DNA of 10,841 nucleotides. It comes from T1Sed10-7 sp046540855 (GTDB lineage Bacteria; Actinomycetota; Nitriliruptoria; Nitriliruptorales; Nitriliruptoraceae). Shown in pieces: positions 6,552-10,841 of this stretch. Positions within the stretch are counted from its first letter, which is position 1. Each line of letters opens with the position of its first letter. The stretch covers positions 1 to 10,841 of the forward strand of contig JBKHEJ010000089.1 of NCBI GenBank assembly GCA_046540855.1, in the 5' to 3' direction. The translations under genes were made by a program, and so were the position numbers. The notes beneath the pieces are model-generated. The model searched no databases. It saw only the letters and a program-made list of their open reading frames with translations, and was not told the origin of the DNA.

Positions 6552-6877
6552 GCCCACCCCAGCGCGTGCAGCCGGTCGTCGTCGATGCCGAGGTGATGGG
6601 CGAACTCATGGACCACGGTCACGTAGACCTCCTCCACCAGGTGCGCGTCGTCGCTCGCCAGGGCGCACAGCGGCAGCCGGAAGATGCGGATCACGTCCGG
6701 GGTCGCGCCGCTGTACTCCTCCCGCTCGGTCAGCGGGATGCCCTCGTAGATGCCGAGCAGATCGGGGTCATCCTCGTGCTCGTCCTCGACGAGCACCACG
6801 ACGTTGTCGAAACGGTCGACCAGCGCGGCGGGCAGGGCGTCGAGCGCCCGGCCGACCAGCTCCTCGAAGCGTGACAT
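6548..6877 (-). CDS. Small zincin-like metallopeptidase family protein (HEXXH)
   Basis: A 109-residue protein of the minimal zincin family (Pfam Zincin_1 type). The zinc motif is HEFAH at 90-94 (His90, Glu91, His94), followed by HLGIDDDRLHALGW, where an aspartate near 99-101 probably gives the third ligand. The upstream region, with LLGIYEGIPLTEREEYSG (40-57), is typical of this family in actinobacteria. Peptidase activity is assumed from the motif; substrates are not known. It has no signal peptide. The ATG at 6877 is preferred because GGAG lies 9 bases upstream; an in-frame ATG at 6892 would add MELIA and has no clear ribosome site. It starts 24 bases after the ATPase gene ends and overlaps methylglyoxal synthase by 4 bases, so all three look co-transcribed. 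Confidence 0.88.
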   Translation of the reverse strand: MSRFEELVGRALDALPAALVDRFDNVVVLVEDEHEDDPDLLGIYEGIPLTEREEYSGATPDVIRIFRLPLCALASDDAHLVEEVYVTVVHEFAHHLGIDDDRLHALGWA

Positions 6878-6901
6878 CGCGATCAGCTCCATGCGGCGAG
6901 G

Positions 6902-8056
6902 CTACTGCGTGGCCAGGACCCACCGCTCGAAGCCCGGGACGCTGAAGGCGAGCCGCCCGCGCGCCGGCGCCCAGCAGATGCCGAGGTCGAGCAGCGCCCG
7001 ACGCGCCGGGGAGGCGGCCTGGTGCGTCATGTCGACCACCTCGAGCAGGTCACCCATGGCTGCCTCACCGCCCTGCTCGGCGAGCGCCTGGACGAGCAGG
7101 CGCGCCCGACCGGAGGGCACACGCCGCCAGCGCGTGGCGTAGAAGTCGTCGACCCGCACGCGCACCCTGGCGCCGGCGGCTCGGGCGACCGGCAGCGTCA
7201 CCCGCACCGCATCGTCGGCGAGGTCCCACAGGGCCTCGCCCCACAGTTGGACGAACCAGGGGTAGCCACCGGAGCCGTCGTGGACGGCATCGACGACCGC
7301 ATCGTCCACCGCGGTGCCGTGCACCCGGTCGAAGGGCCGGCGCACCGCCTCGGCCGTCCCCTCGCGGTCGAGCACCCCGAGGTCGACCCGGCCGAGCCGT
7401 TCGGTGTAGGTCTGGCCCTCGTCGAAGAGGTTCTCGGCGGCGGTCGGGAGCCCCGACAGCAGCACGCCGAGCGGCCGGTCGTCCTGCGCCGCGCGGTGGG
7501 CGGCGCGCAGCAGGGGGCCGAGCAGGACGTCACCCGCCTCGTGGACCTCGTCCACGGTCAGCAGGGTCCCTCGGCCGGTGCGGCCCGCCAGCTCGGCCAG
7601 GTCGCCGACGAGCGACTCGAAGGCGTGCGCGTCAGCGCGACCGGCCAGGCGGGGTCCGTCCGGCCCGGCCCGCACGACGGCGAGGCCGCCGGACCCGGCC
7701 TGCTCGGCACCTGCGAGCAGCTCGGCCACCCCACGCAGCACCACGGCCGTCGCGCGCGCGAGCTCGGTGTCGTCCCGGTCGGCCTCGAGGTGGATGGTGA
7801 CGAGCCCGAGCTCGCGGGCACGCTGCCGGACGTAGGCGAGCAGCGCGGTCTTGCCCACCCCCCGGACGCCGCGGTAGAGCACGAACTCCGGCGCGACCGC
7901 GGCGCGCAACTGCTCCACGACGATGCGGGCGCGCAGGAGCGCGTCCTCACGACCCCCGAAGTCGGGCGGGATCCGGCCCATACCCGGACGGAAGGGGTTC
8001 GCGGCCGGGGGGAGCGCGCCACCCCCGGCGATCGGCTCCTCGAAGGGGTTGGGCAC
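6902..8056 (-). CDS. AAA/STAND-type ATP-binding protein of unknown function
   Basis: A 384-residue P-loop ATPase related to the NPFRP-type actinobacterial ATP-binding proteins and archaeal-type AAA ATPases. NPFRPGMGRIPPDFGGRED (20-38) begins the domain, Walker A is GVRGVGKT (63-70), Walker B is TLLTVDEVHE (164-173) and VLLSGLPTA (198-206) is a sensor-1-like strand. A helical lid follows with GGYPWFVQLWGEALWDLA (263-280). The C-terminal 80 residues look like a winged-helix segment, suggesting DNA or partner binding. The role is unknown; relatives include regulators and toxin-like ATPases. The start is uncertain. GTG at 8056 (GAGGG three bases upstream) puts NPFRP near the N-terminus as in relatives. 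An ATG at 8239 has a better-spaced AAGGA (6 bases) and would add 61 residues of less typical codon use. Confidence 0.82.
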   Translation of the reverse strand: MPNPFEEPIAGGGALPPAANPFRPGMGRIPPDFGGREDALLRARIVVEQLRAAVAPEFVLYRGVRGVGKTALLAYVRQRARELGLVTIHLEADRDDTELARATAVVLRGVAELLAGAEQAGSGGLAVVRAGPDGPRLAGRADAHAFESLVGDLAELAGRTGRGTLLTVDEVHEAGDVLLGPLLRAAHRAAQDDRPLGVLLSGLPTAAENLFDEGQTYTERLGRVDLGVLDREGTAEAVRRPFDRVHGTAVDDAVVDAVHDGSGGYPWFVQLWGEALWDLADDAVRVTLPVARAAGARVRVRVDDFYATRWRRVPSGRARLLVQALAEQGGEAAMGDLLEVVDMTHQAASPARRALLDLGICWAPARGRLAFSVPGFERWVLATQ

Positions 8057-8145
8057 CGGCCCTCGGGCTTCCGTGGAAGGACTCGTCGACCCGACCGAGC
8101 CTAGCCGCGACCGCGCCGCGCGCCCCGGCAGGTCGCGACCCGCGA

Positions 8146-8248
8146 TCGTCCACACCTCGTCCACAGCGCGCTCGCTCACCACGCTCGTGCGCCCAGCAGC
8201 GCAGTATCTGGGGACAGCCTGGGGACGAACGGTGGACATCCTGTGTCC
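8146..8248. promoter_or_regulatory. Helically phased GGAC/GTCC element array
   Basis: TCGTCCACA occurs at 8146-8154 and 8157-8165, starting 11 bases apart. After a gap, GGAC occurs at 8212, 8223 and 8234 and its complement GTCC at 8245, again exactly 11 bases apart; the first two lie in repeated CTGGGGAC. One more GGAC, in TCTGGACAA, is at 8274. An 11-base step places sites on one helix face and is not a codon period. The TCGTCCACA boxes resemble actinobacterial DnaA boxes (TTGTCCACA, 8 of 9). This could be a binding array for an oligomerising protein controlling the promoter that follows, the divergent ATPase gene, or both. Confidence 0.4.
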
Positions 8249-8252
8249 TTGC

Positions 8253-8270
8253 GGTGAACTGCGGATCACC
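8253..8270. promoter_or_regulatory. Candidate operator palindrome beside the promoter
   Basis: GGTGA (8253-8257) and TCACC (8266-8270) form an inverted repeat with an 8-base centre, two bases upstream of the candidate -35 hexamer. The arms are short, so chance is possible, but position and symmetry are those of an operator. Confidence 0.3.
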
Positions 8271-8272
8271 TC

Positions 8273-8302
8273 TGGACAACACCTCGGTGACCGGCGTAGC
8301 GT
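8273..8302 (+). promoter_or_regulatory. Candidate sigma-70-type promoter
   Basis: TGGACA (8273-8278) matches the -35 consensus at five of six positions. After an 18-base spacer comes TAGCGT (8297-8302), a form often seen as -10 in GC-rich actinobacteria. A transcript would begin near 8309 and run into the hairpin-rich region. Its -35 lies next to the 8253-8270 palindrome and downstream of the phased GGAC array. Confidence 0.35.
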
Positions 8303-8375
8303 GCCTCTCGCTGGTCGGGAACGGACTGCGAGATCCCCGGCCAGACACCTCGACACCCCGTACAGGAGCGTCGAG

Positions 8376-8477
8376 GTGAAGGTGACGGGCCCCGGCCCGC
8401 CGCGGGTGAGCGTCTCCATGGGACGCGAGGTCGCGGTCGACCCCGCGAGGGGGAGGTCACCGGGCGGGAGGTCGTGA
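8376..8477 (+). CDS. Candidate small protein, 33 residues
   Basis: The ORF starts with GTG at 8376, 7 bases after AGGAG (8364-8368), and ends with TGA at 8475-8477. The product begins MKVTGPGPPRVSVSM and ends with a Gly/Arg/Ser-rich tail. Only 2 of 33 codons end in A or T, matching the real genes here, while the frame that follows (8474-8677) has about 20 of 67. The ribosome site lies in the loop, and the GTG in the 3' arm, of the 8346-8378 hairpin, so initiation could depend on folding. There is no transmembrane segment or recognised family. It could be a leader peptide, a small protein, or a chance frame. Confidence 0.3.
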   Translation: MKVTGPGPPRVSVSMGREVAVDPARGRSPGGRS

Positions 8478-8553
8478 GACCGACCGTTGGGCCACCGAGG
8501 TGCTGTACCGCCACGGTGGTGGTGGACCCCGACGCAGCGGGGCCTACCGGCGG

Positions 8554-8619
8554 GACGGTCGTCCGCGAGGACGGTCGGGCCGCGGCACCGGCGACACGGT
8601 CATCTCCGGATGACGGTCG
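8554..8619. repeat. Short dispersed repeat GACGGTCG
   Basis: GACGGTCG occurs at 8554-8561, 8570-8577 and 8612-8619, with a related ACGGTC at 8596-8601. The first two copies flank and partly form a CGTCC-GCGA-GGACG hairpin (8560-8573). Four ACGGTC hexamers in 64 bases is more than expected by chance even at this base composition. Function unknown. Confidence 0.5.
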
Positions 8620-8915
8620 AGCTCGAGCCGCGGAGGACGGGTCGATCCCCCGAGGATCGGCACACCCGCGACGGTGAGGGACGGACGAGCTCCGCGAGGA
8701 GCGTGGACATCCCGAACCGAGGTGGCACCGGGTGCCGTGCTCGGACACGGCGCGACGACCACCACCGGCCGGAGCCCGCCCTCGGGCAGGTTCCGCCGCC
8801 CGGTCCGCCGGGCGGTGCTCGGTCGGGGACCCGAACGGCCTGTGAGGGCCTGGCGGGACCCCCCGGTCCGACCAGCCGCTGTCCCACCACCGAGAGGCAA
8901 CGTGGGACACGACGC

Positions 8916-8953
8916 GACGCCCCGGCACCTCCCGGAAGGGACGCCGGGGCGTC
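8916..8953. terminator. Strong bidirectional hairpin terminator
   Basis: GACGCCCCGGC (8916-8926) pairs perfectly over 11 bases with GCCGGGGCGTC (8943-8953). Inside, TCCC-GGAA-GGGA extends the stem with a tetraloop. It starts 27 bases past the stop of the minus-strand TauE/SafE gene and would also end any plus-strand transcript through 8303-8915. An 8-bp hairpin at 8880-8909 stands beside it. There is no T-run, as is common in GC-rich actinobacteria. Confidence 0.75.
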
Positions 8954-8979
8954 CTCGTGTGCGAAGGGGTCCCCGCCCG

Positions 8980-9732
8980 TCAGGCGAGAAGGACGCGCAG
9001 CAGCGCCGCGAGGCCGCCGACGAAGGCCCAGACCAGCACGAAGGTCCGCACCCGTGCGACGGACAGCCGGCGCACGACGCCGCGCGAGGCCGCGAGCCCG
9101 AGCAGCACGAACGCACCGAGCACCGCCCCGACGACCGCCTGGGTCGCATCGAAGGACCCGGTGAGCCACAGGCCGGGCAGGGCGAGCACGATGCCGACCG
9201 CCCACACCACACCGAGCGTCGGCCGCACGACGTGGGGCTCCCTGCCGCGGTACAGCAGCGCGATCGGTGGCCCGCCGAGCGCCGCAGCGGTGCCGGTCAC
9301 CCCGGAGACCACACCGGCGATCAGCTCACGCCGCGGGGTCACCATGAGGTGCGTTCCGGCGGCTGCCGCCCCCACCGCACCGAGCAGCACCACCGCGATC
9401 AGCGCGGTCACCCAGCGCACGTCGGCGACCGCGACGATGGCGGTGCCGAGCGCGATGCCCGGGACCCGGCCGAGCATGAGCCGCAGTGCCGCCGCACGGT
9501 CCAGGTGCGCCCAACCCGTGACCGCCATGACGATCGACAGGGGCAGCGCGGCCACGAGCATCGCCCCGGGGAGCAGCTCGGGCGCGACCACGGCCAGCGC
9601 CGGCACGGTCACGAACGCGGCCCCGAACCCGGCCGTGGACTGCGCCGCCCCGCCCAGCACCGCGGCGACCGCCACGGCGACCAGCCCCACCAGCCCGACC
9701 GCTGGGAGCGCGACGCCGAGGACCTCGAGCAT
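8980..9732 (-). CDS. TauE/SafE family membrane permease
   Basis: A 250-residue, highly hydrophobic protein with about seven or eight predicted membrane helices. It has the two-fold arrangement of the TauE/SafE (DUF81) family: GGAAQSTAGFGAAF at 27-40 in the first half and SGVTGTAAALGGPPIALLY at 143-161 in the second. Family members are proposed to export or import sulfur-containing or other organic anions such as sulfite, sulfoacetate or taurine across the cytoplasmic membrane. The substrate here is unknown. The ATG at 9732 is chosen because GGAAGGTGG ends 5 bases before it; a GTG at 9741 is possible. A strong hairpin lies 27 bases past its stop, so it is probably transcribed alone. It diverges from the second phosphofructokinase across 132 bases. 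A link to the sulfite-oxidase-like enzyme at 183 is not supported by position. Confidence 0.88.
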   Translation of the reverse strand: MLEVLGVALPAVGLVGLVAVAVAAVLGGAAQSTAGFGAAFVTVPALAVVAPELLPGAMLVAALPLSIVMAVTGWAHLDRAAALRLMLGRVPGIALGTAIVAVADVRWVTALIAVVLLGAVGAAAAGTHLMVTPRRELIAGVVSGVTGTAAALGGPPIALLYRGREPHVVRPTLGVVWAVGIVLALPGLWLTGSFDATQAVVGAVLGAFVLLGLAASRGVVRRLSVARVRTFVLVWAFVGGLAALLRVLLA

Positions 9733-9804
9733 GGAGTCCACCTTCCGAACCCGAGGAGCCTACGGGCCGTGCGCGGGGCGGGCGCACCGCGGCGTCCCAT
9801 CCCG

Positions 9805-9833
9805 CGCCGTGGCGGACGCGAGCCGGCTAGCGT
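9805..9833 (+). promoter_or_regulatory. Possible promoter of the second phosphofructokinase
   Basis: TAGCGT at 9828-9833 matches the -10-like hexamer proposed at 8297 and would place a start near 9840, about 25 bases before the GTG start. The -35 region is poor, so this is tentative. The 132-base divergent spacer has no other clear site. Confidence 0.25.
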
Positions 9834-9864
9834 CCGGGGTCGACGCACCCATGGAGGTACCTAC

Positions 9865-10841
9865 GTGAGGATCGGCATCCTGACCGGCGGCGGCGACGTC
9901 CCCGGCCTCAACCCCTGCATCAAGGCGGTCGTCGACCGTGTCATCTACGACGGCCACGAGGTGGTCGGCTTCCGCCGCGGCTGGGCCGGGCTGCTCGAGT
10001 ACGACCTCGACGACCCGGAGGGCTCCGCCGCCAAGCACGTCATCCCCCTCGACATGGACGTGGTCCGGACCATCGACCGCACCGGTGGGACCTTCCTGCA
10101 CACCTCGCGGACCAACCCGCAGAAGGTGCGCGACAAGGACGTGCCGCCCCACCTGCGCGACCAGGCCCTCGGCGACGGACCGCACGACTTCACCCAGCAC
10201 ACCCTCGAGGTGCTCGACCACCTCAACATCGACGCGATGATCCCGATCGGTGGTGACGACACCCTCTCCTACGCGCTGCGCTTGCACGAGGAGGGCTTCC
10301 CCGTCATCGCGATCCCGAAGACCATGGACAACGACGTCCACGGGACCGACTACTGCATCGGGTTCTCGACCGCGGTGACCCGCTCGGTCGAGTTCATCCA
10401 CCAGCTGCGGACCTCCACCGGCTCACACGAGCGCATCGCCGTGGTCGAGCTGTTCGGCCGCTACTCCGGCGAGACCTCGCTGATCGCCGCGTACCTGGCC
10501 TCGGTGGACCGGGCGATCATCTCCGAGGTGCCCTTCGACCCGGAGCGGCTCGCGGCCCTGCTGATGGAGGACAAGCGGCGCAGCCCCTCCAACTACGCGA
10601 TGGTCACCGTGTCCGAGGGGGCAACCTACACCGGCGGGGACATCCTCCTGTCCGGCGAGGAGGACGCCTACGGGCACCGCAAGCTCGGGGGCATCGGCGA
10701 GGTCACCGGGGCGATGATCAAGGAGCTGACCGGCGAGGACATCATCTCGCAGCAGCTCGGCTACCTGATGCGCTCCGGCCGGCCGGACTCCCTCGACCTC
10801 ATGGTCGCGACGAACTACGCGGTCATGGCCGCCGACCTCGC
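9865..10841 (+). CDS. Phosphofructokinase with pyrophosphate-type signature (3' end outside window)
   Basis: The first 325 residues of a single-unit phosphofructokinase; the frame is still open at the window edge, so only the C-terminus is missing. TGGGDVPGLN (7-16) is the nucleotide/phosphate loop. GGDDT (129-133) has Asp132 where ATP-dependent enzymes have the Gly of GGDGS, and PKTMDND (151-157) has Lys152 where they have Gly; catalytic Asp155 is kept. This Asp/Lys pair is the established mark of pyrophosphate-dependent phosphofructokinases, which act reversibly on fructose 6-phosphate. ELFGRYSGET (195-204) and LGYLMRSGRPDSLDL (298-312) correspond to the sugar-phosphate-binding MGR and HxQRGG regions but are divergent. 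The GTG start has GGAGG (9853-9857) 7 bases upstream. Pyrophosphate use is inferred from residues; donor preference needs assay. Confidence 0.92.
   Translation, partial: MRIGILTGGGDVPGLNPCIKAVVDRVIYDGHEVVGFRRGWAGLLEYDLDDPEGSAAKHVIPLDMDVVRTIDRTGGTFLHTSRTNPQKVRDKDVPPHLRDQALGDGPHDFTQHTLEVLDHLNIDAMIPIGGDDTLSYALRLHEEGFPVIAIPKTMDNDVHGTDYCIGFSTAVTRSVEFIHQLRTSTGSHERIAVVELFGRYSGETSLIAAYLASVDRAIISEVPFDPERLAALLMEDKRRSPSNYAMVTVSEGATYTGGDILLSGEEDAYGHRKLGGIGEVTGAMIKELTGEDIISQQLGYLMRSGRPDSLDLMVATNYAVMAADL

Larger units (their letters stand above)
8303..8953 (+). ncRNA. Candidate structured RNA or small-ORF transcript
   Basis: From the candidate promoter to the 8916-8953 terminator, plus-strand RNA could fold into a near-continuous row of local hairpins. 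The longest stems are 8346-8354/8370-8378 (9 bp), 8641-8648/8654-8661 (8 bp with one G-U), 8795-8803/8808-8816 (9 bp with one G-U, UCCG loop) and 8880-8887/8902-8909 (8 bp). Shorter ones carry classic stable tetraloops: GCGA at 8565 and 8694, GUGA at 8474, and UCCG at 8605 closed by C-G. In DNA this rich in G and C, five-base stems are expected by chance, so only the long stems and recurrent tetraloops count as evidence. No known RNA family was recognised; strand and boundaries are inferred. Confidence 0.25.
8057..8979. other. Gene-free stretch of about 920 bases
   Basis: No reading frame on either strand in this stretch has convincing length, composition or family resemblance. It holds, in order: paired TCGTCCACA boxes, a helically phased GGAC/GTCC array, an 18-bp palindrome, a plausible plus-strand promoter, a candidate 33-residue ORF, a string of hairpins, a GACGGTCG repeat and a strong terminator. 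No tRNA, rRNA, tmRNA, RNase P RNA or known riboswitch core was recognised. Confidence 0.7.

Noticed and set aside
8146..8280. A chromosomal or plasmid replication origin, because of DnaA-box-like sequences
   Set aside because: No dnaA, dnaN, rpmH, rep or par gene is present, there is no AT-rich unwinding segment, and the boxes are one mismatch off consensus. Kept only as a regulatory array.
8474..8677. 67-codon plus-strand frame overlapping the small ORF as GTGA
   Set aside because: About 20 of its 67 codons end in A or T, unlike genes here, and the GGGAGG before it is only 2 bases from the start.
8266..8928. 220-codon minus-strand frame in the gene-free stretch
   Set aside because: Composition is dominated by Arg, Pro, Ser and Gly with no hydrophobic core pattern and no family likeness.
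8303..8953. RNase P RNA, tmRNA or a known riboswitch
   Set aside because: The conserved cores expected for these (for example the RNase P GAGGAAAGTCC region or the cobalamin box) are not seen.
8487..9164. 225-codon plus-strand frame in the gene-free stretch
   Set aside because: It is Arg/Pro-rich and runs through the strong terminator and into the antisense of the permease gene.
8957..9868. 303-codon plus-strand frame opposite the TauE/SafE gene
   Set aside because: Ala/Thr/Ser/Pro-rich shadow; the minus-strand protein has clear membrane-permease motifs.
1..10841. CRISPR array, insertion sequence, tRNA or prophage
   Set aside because: No regularly spaced repeats of 25-37 bases, transposase or integrase frames, terminal inverted repeats or tRNA cloverleaf sequences were found.

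Overview
The window comes from a very GC-rich bacterial chromosome. Almost every third codon position in the real genes is G or C, GTG starts are common and genes are tightly packed. This points to an actinobacterium, possibly a deep-branching class such as Nitriliruptoria or Acidimicrobiia. That lineage guess is inference from gene content and cannot be proved here.

Layout from left to right. Positions 1-182 hold no gene but two strong hairpins and an 11-bp tandem repeat. A sulfite-oxidase-like molybdopterin enzyme (minus, 183-1022) diverges, across a repeat-rich spacer, from a two-gene plus-strand operon: a gamma-class carbonic anhydrase homologue (1261-1833) overlapping by 4 bases an ArgE-like M20 deacetylase (1830-3011). 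This operon converges on a minus-strand cluster, separated only by a probable bidirectional terminator. In transcription order (right to left) the cluster encodes an AAA/STAND-type ATPase (8056-6902), a small HEXXH zincin (6877-6548), methylglyoxal synthase (6551-6102), a double-length phosphofructokinase (5951-3606) and a macro-domain protein (3569-3030).

Upstream of the ATPase lies about 920 bases (8057-8979) with no convincing long gene. It holds a helically phased array of GGAC/GTCC elements, a palindrome, a plausible plus-strand promoter, a candidate 33-residue small ORF and many local hairpins. It ends in a strong hairpin terminator and may be an undescribed non-coding or small-protein transcription unit. 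Then come a TauE/SafE-family membrane protein (minus, 8980-9732) and, divergently, the 5' part of a second phosphofructokinase (plus, 9865 to the window end).

The biological theme is control of upper glycolysis. The long phosphofructokinase is built like the eukaryotic enzyme: an intact N-terminal catalytic half fused to a C-terminal half that has lost catalytic residues. It carries ATP-type signatures. The second phosphofructokinase carries the Asp/Lys pair typical of pyrophosphate-dependent enzymes. Methylglyoxal synthase, which drains dihydroxyacetone phosphate, sits directly upstream of the long enzyme. Together these suggest a cell that can choose phosphoryl donor and divert triose phosphate overflow. 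The best second looks are the eukaryote-type phosphofructokinase and the structured gene-free region.
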